Source of the DNA: an uncultured Blautia sp.
GTDB lineage: Bacteria; Bacillota; Clostridia; Lachnospirales; Lachnospiraceae
DNA: 64,000 nucleotides
Assembly (NCBI GenBank): GCA_934364795.1
Contig: CAKRMK010000013.1
Coordinates: 15,601 to 79,600, forward strand
Reading direction: 5' to 3'
The translations under genes were made by a program, and so were the position numbers. This document shows, one piece after another, positions 53,057 through 62,239 of the stretch. Every line of letters starts with the position of its first letter. The stretch's first letter is position 1. Under the pieces are notes generated by a model, which was given only the letters and a program-made list of their open reading frames with translations, was not told the origin of the DNA and ran no database searches.

Positions 53057-53827
53057 ATGGCACATGTAATTGCTGTCGCAGGAAAAGGCGGCGTTGGTAA
53101 AACTACATTATGCGGAATGATGATCCAGTATCTCTGTGAGAAGGGCAAGGGTCCCATCCTTGCAGTGGATGCTGATGCAAACTCCAATCTGAATGAAGTT
53201 CTGGGAGTAAAAGTAGAGACAACACTTGGTGATGTAAGGGAAGAAATTGCCCGTGCAGAGCTTGCAAGTGAGAATCCAATCCCGGCAGGAATGTCAAAGG
53301 CTGATTATGCGGAAAGACGTTTTGAAGATGCTCTTGTAGAAGATGATGATTTTGATCTTCTGGTTATGGGCAGAACACAGGGAAAGGGCTGTTACTGCTT
53401 TGTAAACGGACTTCTCCAGACACAGCTTGCAAAGTATCAGAATAATTATCCTTATATTGTAGTAGATAATGAAGCCGGCATGGAACATATCAGCAGAGGT
53501 GTGCTTCCGTCTATGCAGACGGCAATCCTGGTCAGTGACTGTTCCAGAAGAGGAGTACAGGCAGTAGGACGTATCGCAGAACTGATCAAGGAATGCGATA
53601 TGCACCCCAGTACAGTTGGTCTTATCATCAACCGCGCTCCTGGTGGAAAGTTAAACGATGGAATTAAAGAAGAGATTGAAAAACAGGGACTTCATCTTCT
53701 TGGCGTAGTGCCGCAGGATGAAACTGTTTATGAGTATGACTGTGAGGGCAAGCCCACCGCAGGACTTCCGGAAGATAATCCGGTGAAAGCAGCTCTTCGT
53801 GAAATCGTAGATAAACTTGCATTATAA
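53057..53827 (+). CDS. cooC: CODH nickel-insertion ATPase CooC, copy 1
   Basis: A 256-residue MinD/SIMIBI-class ATPase that inserts nickel into CODH (or ACS). The deviant Walker A is GKGGVGKTT (residues 9-17). The metal-binding C-x-C is Cys112-Tyr-Cys114 at the dimer interface, as in CooC. It follows metF by 40 bp and precedes acsA; a second cooC follows acsA. The two differ enough to suggest separate clients, possibly AcsA and AcsB (inference). Confidence 0.93.
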   Translation: MAHVIAVAGKGGVGKTTLCGMMIQYLCEKGKGPILAVDADANSNLNEVLGVKVETTLGDVREEIARAELASENPIPAGMSKADYAERRFEDALVEDDDFDLLVMGRTQGKGCYCFVNGLLQTQLAKYQNNYPYIVVDNEAGMEHISRGVLPSMQTAILVSDCSRRGVQAVGRIAELIKECDMHPSTVGLIINRAPGGKLNDGIKEEIEKQGLHLLGVVPQDETVYEYDCEGKPTAGLPEDNPVKAALREIVDKLAL

Positions 53828-53876
53828 TTTAAACCCTCCGGGGCCTGTGTGCTACAGGAGAATAAGAATGTATAGG

Positions 53877-53913
53877 ATTCCGCAGTAAGCGGGAACGCTG
53901 CTGCGGAATTTTC
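53877..53913 (+). terminator. Hairpin between cooC1 and acsA
   Basis: ATTCCGCAG (53877-53885) pairs with CTGCGGAAT (53901-53909) before TTTTCG; a second hairpin GGTTCCGG-GCA-CCGGAAC (about 53952-53970) follows. It may be a partial terminator or an RNA-processing site that sets the acsA level. Confidence 0.6.
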
Positions 53914-54006
53914 GTCAGAATCATATCCCATGGGAGGGGATAGGTTCCGGGCACCGGAACAAAATAAAAATCATTGAAAGTAACACATACTTAGAGGAGG
54001 TCAATA

Positions 54007-55899
54007 ATGAGTGAATTCAAATTAACTACAGTGGAAGAATTCGAAGCTGCCACAGCCCGTCTTCTTGAGACTGGTGCAAAGGTAGGCGCTGATTCCTGGC
54101 AGATGCGTGTTAAGAATCAGACTCCACACTGTAAATTCGGTGAGCAGGGCGTATGTTGCCGAATCTGTGCTATGGGTCCGTGCCGTATTACACCTAAGGC
54201 ACCGAGAGGTATCTGCGGATGCGATGTACATGGTATCGTAGGAAGAAACTTCCTTCGCTTTACAGCAGGCGGCGCAGCTACTCACTCTGATCACGGACGT
54301 GAGATCTGTATTACACTTGGACATGCAAAAGAGGGCGGCGATTATCAGGTTAAAGATCCTGAGAAACTGATCCGTATTGCAAAAGAGTGGGGCGTTGAGA
54401 CAGAAGGTAAAGATATTTATGATCTGGCTCACGAAATGTCTGATCTGGCTCAGGAAGAGTACGGAAAGATCAGAGGCTACTCCAGATGGTTAAAGAGAGC
54501 TCCGCAGCATACACAGGATCTGTGGCATGAAGCTGAGATCGAGCCAAGAGCAATTGACCGTGAGGTTTCCTGTGCACTTCATATGACACATATGGGTAAC
54601 ACATCTAAGCCTGAGGCACTGATCCGTCAGTCCCTTCGTAACGGTCTTTCTGATGGATGGGGCGGTTCCATGTGCGGAACAGAGTTCTCTGATGTACTTT
54701 TCGGAACTCCGAAGCCAATCGAGACAGAGGCTAACCTTGGTGTTATGAATGCTGAGAACGTAAACATTGTTGTTCATGGACATGATCCGAGCCTTTCTGA
54801 AATGATCTGTGAGTATGCAGACAGCAAAGAAATGATCGACTATGCAAAATCCATGGGTGCTAAGGGAATCACTGTATCTGGTGTATGTTGTACATCAAAT
54901 GAAGTTGCAATGCGTCGTGGTATTCCGATGGCTGGTAACTTCTTACAGCAGGAGAACGTTGTACTTACAGGAGCATGTGAGGCTATCGTAGTTGACGTTC
55001 AGTGTATTTTCCCGGCACTTGGACCTCTTTCCAAATGCTTCCATACAAAATTTATCACAACTTCTCCGATCTGCCAGATGCCAGATTCTGATTTCATCAG
55101 ATTTAATGCAGAAACAGCAGGAGAGAATGCAAAACAGATCGTTAAACTTGCATGTGAGAACTTCAAGAACAGAAAACCAGAGCTTGTACATATCCCGGAT
55201 ATGAAACAGAAGGCTACAGTTGGATATTCTGTAGAAGCAATTGTTAAGACACTTGACGGTGTAACCAACTCTCAGGTAGATGAGACAGGTACAACCAAAC
55301 CACTTCTTGAGTGCATCACTTCCGGTGTTATCCGTGGTGCTGTTGCTATGGTTGGATGTAACAACCCGAAGGTTAGACCAGATACCGCTCATATCGAGCT
55401 TATGAAGAAACTGATCGCAAACGATATCGTAATCATCGCTTCCGGATGTTCCGCACAGGCTGCTGCTCGTGCAGGACTTATGGACAAGGCTGCAAAGGAT
55501 CTTTGCGGTGCCGGCCTGAAACGTGTTTGCGAGCTTGCAGATATCCCGCCAGTATTACATATGGGATCCTGCGTAGATATCAGCCGTATGATGATCCTTG
55601 CAGCTGAGCTTGCTAAGGATTCCGGACTGAATATTTCCCAGCTTCCAGTTGTAGGATGTGCTCCAGAGTGGATGTCTGAGAAGGCTGTTTCCATCGGAAA
55701 CTATGTAGTAGCAACTGGTATTGATACATTCCTTGGCGTAGATCCATATGTATCCGGATCCACAGAGGTAGCTAGTCTCCTTACAGAGGGTGTTCGTGAC
55801 TGGGTAGAGGCTGCTTATACAGTTGAAAAAGATATTGATAAATTAGGCGATCTGATGATCGAGAGAATCGAAGAGAAACGTGAGGCTCTCGGAATCTAA
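54007..55899 (+). CDS. acsA: Anaerobic carbon monoxide dehydrogenase, catalytic subunit
   Basis: A 630-residue Ni-Fe enzyme (AcsA/CooS) that reduces CO2 to CO and delivers it to AcsB. The N-terminal cluster cysteines are Cys42, Cys50, Cys51, Cys54 and Cys59 (CKFGEQGVCCRICAMGPC), binding the B and D clusters. C-cluster ligands come later, for example in VSGVCCTSNE, VVDVQCI, VGCNNPK and SGCSAQAA, MGSCVD. Length is normal. AGAGGAGG precedes the ATG. It is flanked by two cooC genes. Confidence 0.97.
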   Translation: MSEFKLTTVEEFEAATARLLETGAKVGADSWQMRVKNQTPHCKFGEQGVCCRICAMGPCRITPKAPRGICGCDVHGIVGRNFLRFTAGGAATHSDHGREICITLGHAKEGGDYQVKDPEKLIRIAKEWGVETEGKDIYDLAHEMSDLAQEEYGKIRGYSRWLKRAPQHTQDLWHEAEIEPRAIDREVSCALHMTHMGNTSKPEALIRQSLRNGLSDGWGGSMCGTEFSDVLFGTPKPIETEANLGVMNAENVNIVVHGHDPSLSEMICEYADSKEMIDYAKSMGAKGITVSGVCCTSNEVAMRRGIPMAGNFLQQENVVLTGACEAIVVDVQCIFPALGPLSKCFHTKFITTSPICQMPDSDFIRFNAETAGENAKQIVKLACENFKNRKPELVHIPDMKQKATVGYSVEAIVKTLDGVTNSQVDETGTTKPLLECITSGVIRGAVAMVGCNNPKVRPDTAHIELMKKLIANDIVIIASGCSAQAAARAGLMDKAAKDLCGAGLKRVCELADIPPVLHMGSCVDISRMMILAAELAKDSGLNISQLPVVGCAPEWMSEKAVSIGNYVVATGIDTFLGVDPYVSGSTEVASLLTEGVRDWVEAAYTVEKDIDKLGDLMIERIEEKREALGI

Positions 55900-55923
55900 T
55901 TGCAGGAAAGGCGCGATTAACTT

Positions 55924-56697
55924 ATGAAAATAGCAGTAACCGGTAAAGGCGGAGTAGGAAAGACAACTTTTGCGGCAACACTTGCCAGATTATACGCAGA
56001 TGAGGGAAAGAAGGTTCTTGCGGCGGATGTAGATCCTGATGCAAACCTGGGCCTGGCTCTTGGTTTTGATGAGGAGACACTGGATTCCATCGTTCCAATT
56101 TCCAAAATGCGTAAATTGGTGGAGGAGCGTACCGGAGCCAACAGCCAGAATCAGTTTTATACACTGAATCCCAAGGTAGACGATATTCCGGATACCTATG
56201 GAAAGGTTTGTAATGGAGTAAAGCTGCTTGTCCTTGGAACCGTGGAAACAGGTGGAGGCGGATGTGTCTGCCCTGAACATGTCATGTTAAAAAGAATCAT
56301 CAGCAATCTTGTAGTACACAGGGATGATGTGGTGATCATGGATATGGAAGCCGGTCTGGAGCATCTGGGCCGGGGAACCACGGAAAGCATGGATGAATTT
56401 ATTGTTGTGATCGAACCGGGAGCGAGAAGCGTACAGACCTATAAGAATGTAAAGCGTCTTGCAGGTGATCTTGGCATTACCCAGGTTAAGGTAGTTGCAA
56501 ACAAAGTTCGGAATGCTGAGGATGAGGAATTTATCCGTAATAAGATTCCGGCTGAGGATCTTCTTGGTATGATCCACTATAATGTAGAAGTTATGGACGC
56601 AGACCGCCAGGGCAAATCTCCCTATGATTTCAGTGAGACTGTCACATCAGAGATCAGAAAGATTAAAGAAAAGATAGACAACGAATCAAGTCTGTAA
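55924..56697 (+). CDS. cooC: CODH/ACS nickel-insertion ATPase CooC, copy 2
   Basis: A 257-residue SIMIBI ATPase with GKGGVGKTT at residues 7-15 and the metal-binding C-V-C at 114-116 in a Gly-rich loop. It is the canonical CooC (AcsF-like) type and lies directly before acsB1, with 24 bp after acsA and 18 bp to the next gene. Nickel maturation of the acetyl-CoA synthase A-cluster is a likely role (inference from position). Confidence 0.94.
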   Translation: MKIAVTGKGGVGKTTFAATLARLYADEGKKVLAADVDPDANLGLALGFDEETLDSIVPISKMRKLVEERTGANSQNQFYTLNPKVDDIPDTYGKVCNGVKLLVLGTVETGGGGCVCPEHVMLKRIISNLVVHRDDVVIMDMEAGLEHLGRGTTESMDEFIVVIEPGARSVQTYKNVKRLAGDLGITQVKVVANKVRNAEDEEFIRNKIPAEDLLGMIHYNVEVMDADRQGKSPYDFSETVTSEIRKIKEKIDNESSL

Positions 56698-56715
56698 ATA
56701 ATAGGAGGTACTACA

Positions 56716-58845
56716 GTGACTTTATTTGATAGAGTATTCAGCGGAAATGACGCTGTTTATGGATTAACAGAGGGCGCTATTGATGCGGCCATTGCACAGC
56801 ATGGCGAAGACAAAGCAGTAAGCTTCCCTGACACCGCTTACAGCCTTCCTTGCTACTATTCTGTAACAGGAACAAAGGTTACAACTTTAAAAGAGTTAAA
56901 AGAGGCTCTTGGTGTTGTAAAAACTCTTATGACAAGAGAAAAAAGACTGAATGATGCATTTATGTCCGGTATTGCTACCGCACTTTGTGCAGAGTTCATC
57001 GAAGTTCTGAAATATATTGACGGTGCAACACCATACGAAGAGCCATGCTATGGACATCTTGCAGATGCTGTTATCCGTGAGCTTGGTGTACCGCTTGTAA
57101 CAGGAGATATCCCAGGTGTAGCAGTTATCCTTGGAACTGCTCCTTCTGTAGAAGAGGGTGTTGCTCTTGTAAAGAGCTATCAGGCACAGGGTATTCTTGT
57201 AACACTGGTTGGCGGAATCATTGACCAGGTTAAAGAAGCTGGCATGAACACCGGAGCAAATGTACGTGTTATTCCTCTTGGAAAAGACGTTACAGCAGTT
57301 ATCCATGTTGTATCTGTTGCACTTCGTGCAGCTCTGATCTTCGGTAACGTAACACCTGGAGATGCAGGCACACTTATGAAATATACAATGGACCGTGTTC
57401 CGGCATTTGTTAACGCATTCGGACCTCTGGATGACGTTGTAGTTGCTTGCGGAGCTGGTGCTATCGCACTTGGCTTCCCGGTAATCACAAACGAGACAGA
57501 GAACATCTTCCGTGTACCGAAGAGCCTTATCGTTCAGGAGGATGTAAGCAAATTCAACGCTACTTCCCTTGAAGCCCGTGATATTAAGATCAAGATTACA
57601 AATATCGATATCCCGGTTGCATTTGCATCTGCATTTGAAGGTGAGATCATCCGTCGTAAAGACATGCGTGTTGAGTTCGATGGTTCCCGTGTTGACTGTG
57701 CAGAGCTTGTACATACCTGTGATGCTTCTGAAATCGAAGATCATAAGATCACAGTTGTAGGACCGGAAGTTGATGAGATGGAAGACGGAAGCAAGAACAG
57801 CATTGCATATGTTGTTAAGGTTGCCGGCAAGAACATGCAGCCTGACTTTGAGCCTGTTATCGAGCGTAAATTCCACAACTACATCAACTGCATCGAGGGT
57901 GTATATCACACAGGACAGAGAGATATGCAGCGTATCCGTATCAGCCATGCAGCATTTGATGCAGGATTCCGTATTAAACATATCGGTGAAGTTCTTTATA
58001 CACAGGTTAAGAATGAGTTTGATGCTGTTGTTGACAAGTGTGAGGTTGTGATCTATACAGATCCTGCTGAATGTACCAGAATCCGTCATGAGGTTGCTAT
58101 CCCAACATTCGAAAAACGTGATGACCGTCTTGCAAACCTGACTGATGAGTCAGTTGACGTATATTACAGCTGTATCCTCTGCCAGGCATTCTCCCCGTCT
58201 CATGTCTGCGTTGTTACACCAGAGAGACTTGGACTTTGCGGTGCTGTTTCATGGCTGGATGCAAAAGCTACCAACGAGCTTGATCCGAACGGACCTTGCC
58301 AGGTAATCACAAAAGAGCGTCCGATCAACGAAGAACTTGGTTCTTACGAGGATGTTGATGAGGCAGTTCAGAAATTCTCCCAGGGTGCTCTTGAGCACGT
58401 TACCCTGTACTCCATTATGCAGGATCCTATGACTTCCTGCGGATGCTTCGAGTGTATCTGCGGTATCGAGCCATTCTCCAATGGTGTAGTTATCGCTAAC
58501 CGTGAGTATGCTGGTATGACACCTCTTGGAATGACCTTCTCAGAGATGGCTTCCATGACAGGTGGTGGAGTTCAGACTCCTGGATTCATGGGACATGGTA
58601 AACACTTTATCGCTTCCAAGAAATTCATGAAGGCAGAGGGCGGTATCGAGCGTATCGTATGGATGCCGAAAGAATTAAAAGAGTTCATTGCAGAGAAACT
58701 GAATGCTACTGCAAAAGAGCTTTATGGAATTGATAACTTTACAGATATGATCGGTGATGAGACTGTTGCTACAGATCCTGAGACTCTGGTAGGATTCCTT
58801 ACAGAGAAAGGACATCCGGCACTTGGACTTGATCCGATGATGTAA
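56716..58845 (+). CDS. acsB: Acetyl-CoA synthase, copy 1
   Basis: The 709-residue CO-methylating acetyl-CoA synthase (beta subunit) joins CO, a methyl group from the corrinoid protein and CoA. The A-cluster is intact: Cys486, Cys489, Cys498 and Cys508 for the proximal nickel and Fe4S4, and the distal Ni motif C575-G-C577. The N-terminal CO-tunnel domain and the central CoA-binding domain are full length. The start is GTG with AGGAGG upstream. A second full-length acsB follows after 253 bp. Confidence 0.97.
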   Translation: MTLFDRVFSGNDAVYGLTEGAIDAAIAQHGEDKAVSFPDTAYSLPCYYSVTGTKVTTLKELKEALGVVKTLMTREKRLNDAFMSGIATALCAEFIEVLKYIDGATPYEEPCYGHLADAVIRELGVPLVTGDIPGVAVILGTAPSVEEGVALVKSYQAQGILVTLVGGIIDQVKEAGMNTGANVRVIPLGKDVTAVIHVVSVALRAALIFGNVTPGDAGTLMKYTMDRVPAFVNAFGPLDDVVVACGAGAIALGFPVITNETENIFRVPKSLIVQEDVSKFNATSLEARDIKIKITNIDIPVAFASAFEGEIIRRKDMRVEFDGSRVDCAELVHTCDASEIEDHKITVVGPEVDEMEDGSKNSIAYVVKVAGKNMQPDFEPVIERKFHNYINCIEGVYHTGQRDMQRIRISHAAFDAGFRIKHIGEVLYTQVKNEFDAVVDKCEVVIYTDPAECTRIRHEVAIPTFEKRDDRLANLTDESVDVYYSCILCQAFSPSHVCVVTPERLGLCGAVSWLDAKATNELDPNGPCQVITKERPINEELGSYEDVDEAVQKFSQGALEHVTLYSIMQDPMTSCGCFECICGIEPFSNGVVIANREYAGMTPLGMTFSEMASMTGGGVQTPGFMGHGKHFIASKKFMKAEGGIERIVWMPKELKEFIAEKLNATAKELYGIDNFTDMIGDETVATDPETLVGFLTEKGHPALGLDPMM

Positions 58846-59028
58846 TTTATTTAGCAGCTCCTGCTGCAAAGCAGAGATAATTTCCCAGAGCCCGTCTGTA
58901 GCGGCGGGCTTCGGGATAACTGTTTTTGGCAGGAATACTGATTTTTGATTTCGCTGCGGAGGGCGAATATAGTGGATCATTTTTATTGCGGAATGAAATG
59001 ATTCATATCTGATAATTTATTTAGCAGC
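58843..59028. repeat. 16-bp direct repeat bracketing the acsB1-acsB2 spacer
   Basis: TAATTTATTTAGCAGC occurs exactly at 58843-58858 (beginning at the TAA stop of copy 1) and at 59013-59028. The 154 bases between hold small hairpins (CTGCTGCAAAGCAG; AGCCCG...CGGGCT) and no gene. The repeat could be a duplication scar or target-site remnant. Confidence 0.85.
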
Positions 59029-59098
59029 AAATCCATGGTGTCTGTACCGGAGACTGTGGTTTGTGATAGAAGATTAACAGAAAAGGAGATGCAGAAAA

Positions 59099-61225
59099 TT
59101 GTTGATCAACAGAATTTTCAGCGGAAATGATGCAGTATACGGTCTGACAGAAAAAGCCGTAAACGATGCTGTACAGCAGCATGGTGCAGATAAAGCAGTG
59201 GGATTTCCTCATACAGCGTACTGCCTGCCATGCTATTATGCAGTAACCGGTGTTAAGATCAAAACACTTGGAGAACTGCAGGCAGCTCTTGGCGTCGTAA
59301 AATCTCTTATGACAAGGGAGCATGCTCTTGACGATGCTCTTATGTCCGGCGTAGCCACCGCCCTCTGTGCGGAATTTATTGAAGCACTGAAATATCTTGA
59401 TGGGGCAGAGCCTTATCAGGAGCCATGTTATGGCCATCTTCCGGATTCCATTATCCGTGAGCTTGGTGTACCGCTTGTAACAGGGGATATCCCTGGTGTG
59501 GCTGTTATTCTTGGAAGTGCACCGACTGCACAGGAAGGTGTTGATCTGATCAAGAGCTATCAGGCACAGGGTATTCTTGTAACACTGGTTGGCGGTATTA
59601 TTGACCAGGCACAGGAGCTTGGCCTTAAGATGGGCTATAATTTACGAATTGTTCCTTTGGGAAAAGACGTAACAAGTGTTATTCACGTTGTATCTGTTGC
59701 ACTTCGTGCAGCACTGATCTTCGGTAACGTAACACCTGGTGATGCAGCAAGCCTTCTTACATACACCAAAGACAGGGTTCCGGCATTTGTAAATGCTTTC
59801 AAGCCTGTTGATGATGTAGTTCTTGCAGCAGGTGCAGGTGCTATCAAGCTTGGATTCCCGGTTATCTCCAATGAGGATGAGAACATTGTGGAAGTACCAG
59901 GTGCACTGATTGCATGCCCTAACGTTGCCGATTTCAATAAGGTTTCCCTGGAAGCCAGAGGAATCAAGATCAAGATTACAAAGGTGGACATTCCAGTTGC
60001 GTTTGCGTCCGCTTTTGAGGGCGAGATTATTCGTCGTAAAGATATGCGTGTGGAATTTGACGGTTCCCGTGTGGACTGCGTAGAGCTTGTACAGACCAGA
60101 GAAATGAATGAGGTCGAGGATCACAAGATTACTGTCGTAGGTCCGGAGGTCGATAGCTTCGAACCTGGAAGCAAGCACAGCCTTGCGTATGTGGTAGAAG
60201 TAGCAGGTAAGAAGATGCAGCCGGATTTTGAGCCGGTTATCGAGCGTAAATTCCACAATTATATAAACTGCATTGAAGGTGTATACCATACAGGACAAAG
60301 GGATATGTTCCGTATCCGTATCAGCAATGATGCATTTGCAGCTGGCTTCAGGGCAAAACACTTTGGTGAAGTTCTTTACACACAGGTAAAGAATGAATTT
60401 GAAGCAGTTGTAGATAAGTGTCAGGTAACTGTCTACACAGATCCTGCTGAGTGTACCAGAATGCGTCACGAAGTAGCAATTCCTACTTTTGACAAACGTG
60501 ATGCCCGTCTGGAGACTCTCACGGATGAGTCTGTAGATGTTTATTACAGCTGTATCCTGTGTCAGGCATTTTCTCCGTCACATGTCTGCGTAGTAACACC
60601 GGAGAGACTTGGACTTTGCGGAGCCGTTTCATGGCTTGATGCAAAAGCCACAAATGAGCTGGATCCAAACGGCCCATGTCAGATCATCACCAAAGAGCGT
60701 CCGATTGATGTAAATCTGGGCTCTTATGAAGATGTTGATGAAGCAGTAAAGAAATATTCCCAGGGTGCTCTGGAGCATGTTACTCTGTACTCCATCATGC
60801 AGGATCCTATGACCTCCTGCGGATGCTTTGAGTGTATCTGCGGTATCGAGCCATTCTCTAATGGTGTTGTTATCGCAAACCGTGAGTATGCAGGCATGAC
60901 ACCTCTTGGAATGACGTTCTCCGAGATGGCTTCCATGACCGGAGGCGGTGTACAGACACCAGGCTTTATGGGACATGGAAAACACTTTATTTCATCCAAG
61001 AAATTCATGAAGGCAGAGGGCGGAATTGAGCGTATCGTATGGATGCCAAAGGAATTAAAAGAGACCGTGGCGGAACGTCTCAACAAAACAGCAAAAGAAC
61101 TCTATGGCATTGATAATTTCACTGATATGATCGGTGATGAGACCGTTGCCACAGATCCGGAAGTTCTTGTTGCATTTTTAACAGAACATAACCATCCTGC
61201 ATTGTCAATGGATCCGATGATGTAG
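59099..61225 (+). CDS. acsB: Acetyl-CoA synthase, copy 2
   Basis: A 708-residue second acetyl-CoA synthase with all A-cluster ligands (Cys485, Cys488, Cys497, Cys507 and C574-G-C576), so it should be active. It begins with TTG (AGGAG ten bases before); an ATG at 59089 is out of frame. It is closest to copy 1 in the central and C-terminal domains and more divergent in the first 120 residues and the last 50. acsD follows after 48 bp. No frameshift or internal stop was seen. Confidence 0.96.
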   Translation: MLINRIFSGNDAVYGLTEKAVNDAVQQHGADKAVGFPHTAYCLPCYYAVTGVKIKTLGELQAALGVVKSLMTREHALDDALMSGVATALCAEFIEALKYLDGAEPYQEPCYGHLPDSIIRELGVPLVTGDIPGVAVILGSAPTAQEGVDLIKSYQAQGILVTLVGGIIDQAQELGLKMGYNLRIVPLGKDVTSVIHVVSVALRAALIFGNVTPGDAASLLTYTKDRVPAFVNAFKPVDDVVLAAGAGAIKLGFPVISNEDENIVEVPGALIACPNVADFNKVSLEARGIKIKITKVDIPVAFASAFEGEIIRRKDMRVEFDGSRVDCVELVQTREMNEVEDHKITVVGPEVDSFEPGSKHSLAYVVEVAGKKMQPDFEPVIERKFHNYINCIEGVYHTGQRDMFRIRISNDAFAAGFRAKHFGEVLYTQVKNEFEAVVDKCQVTVYTDPAECTRMRHEVAIPTFDKRDARLETLTDESVDVYYSCILCQAFSPSHVCVVTPERLGLCGAVSWLDAKATNELDPNGPCQIITKERPIDVNLGSYEDVDEAVKKYSQGALEHVTLYSIMQDPMTSCGCFECICGIEPFSNGVVIANREYAGMTPLGMTFSEMASMTGGGVQTPGFMGHGKHFISSKKFMKAEGGIERIVWMPKELKETVAERLNKTAKELYGIDNFTDMIGDETVATDPEVLVAFLTEHNHPALSMDPMM

Positions 61226-61273
61226 TATAATGGTTCTGTATATTTTTACAAATTTTTAAGGAGGCTTTAAGAA

Positions 61274-62215
61274 ATGCCATTTAATCAGAAACCACAGAAG
61301 TTCAACGCAAAGATCAACACTGTTACGGTTGGAACTGGCGATAAAGCGGTTACTATTGGAGGAAATTCCACATTTCCTTTCTATACATTTGACGCACCAA
61401 CTGAGAACAGCCCAAAAATCGGTGTAGAGATCACTGATATGGGACTTGAAGACTTTGCACCTGGAATCAAAGCATATTATGAAGGATGCACCACTATGGC
61501 TGAGATCGCTAAGAAAGCAGCAGCTATGGAAGGTGGAGATTTCGTTGTACTCAACCTGGAAGGCGGAGATCCAAACGGAGTAAACAAATCTACAGAAGAA
61601 CTTATTGCAATCGTTAAAGAGGTTGCAGATGCAATCGACTGTCCATTAGTAGTTGAAGGCTGCAAGAATGTGGAGAAGGATGCGGAACTTCTTCCGAAGG
61701 TTGCAGAAGCACTTCAGGGCAGAAACGTAATCGTTATGTCTGAGAAGGAAGAAAACTACAAGGCAATCGGTGCTGCAGCAGGACTTGCTTACAATCAGAT
61801 CGTAGGCGCTGAGTCTGCTGATGATATCAACCTTGCAAAACAGTTGAACGTAGTAACAACACAGTTAGGTGTTGATGCGAAGAAGATCGTTATGAACGTA
61901 GGAACAGCTACCGTTGGTTATGGTTACGAGTATGTTGTTTCCACTATGGACCGTATCAAAGGTGCAGCATTATCCCAGAACGATAATATGCTGCAGATGC
62001 CTATTATTACACCGGTTTCTTCTGAGACATGGGGCGTAAAGGAATCAGTTGCTACTGAGGAAGATATGCCTGAATGGGGTTCAGAGGATGAGCGTGGTAT
62101 CGACATGGAAGTTATGACTGCAGCAGCAGACCTGGCAGCAGGATCTGACGCAGTTATTTTAAGACATCCAGAGTCTGTAAAGACCATCGCTAAGATGATC
62201 AAAGCACTTGTGTAA
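61274..62215 (+). CDS. acsD: Corrinoid iron-sulfur protein, small subunit
   Basis: The 313-residue beta subunit of the corrinoid Fe-S protein, a TIM-barrel partner of AcsC that helps hold the cobalamin taking methyl from AcsE to AcsB. The first strands (VTVGTGDKAVTIGGNSTFPFYTFDA) and VLNLEGGDPNG, IVMNVGTATVGYGYEYV are typical. AAGGAGG lies upstream. It precedes acsC by 24 bp. Confidence 0.95.
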   Translation: MPFNQKPQKFNAKINTVTVGTGDKAVTIGGNSTFPFYTFDAPTENSPKIGVEITDMGLEDFAPGIKAYYEGCTTMAEIAKKAAAMEGGDFVVLNLEGGDPNGVNKSTEELIAIVKEVADAIDCPLVVEGCKNVEKDAELLPKVAEALQGRNVIVMSEKEENYKAIGAAAGLAYNQIVGAESADDINLAKQLNVVTTQLGVDAKKIVMNVGTATVGYGYEYVVSTMDRIKGAALSQNDNMLQMPIITPVSSETWGVKESVATEEDMPEWGSEDERGIDMEVMTAAADLAAGSDAVILRHPESVKTIAKMIKALV

Positions 62216-62239
62216 TATTTTTAGGAGGGAAAAATTGAT

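Noticed and set aside
56896..58089. Long open frame (397 codons) antisense to acsB copy 1
   Set aside because: It has no ribosome binding site, its composition is Cys/Asn/Ile-rich and unlike a protein, and it mirrors the codon bias of acsB. A similar frame (59642-60469) lies antisense to copy 2.
59089..59099. ATG start for acsB copy 2
   Set aside because: The ATG at 59089 is out of frame; the TTG at 59099 keeps the family N-terminus.
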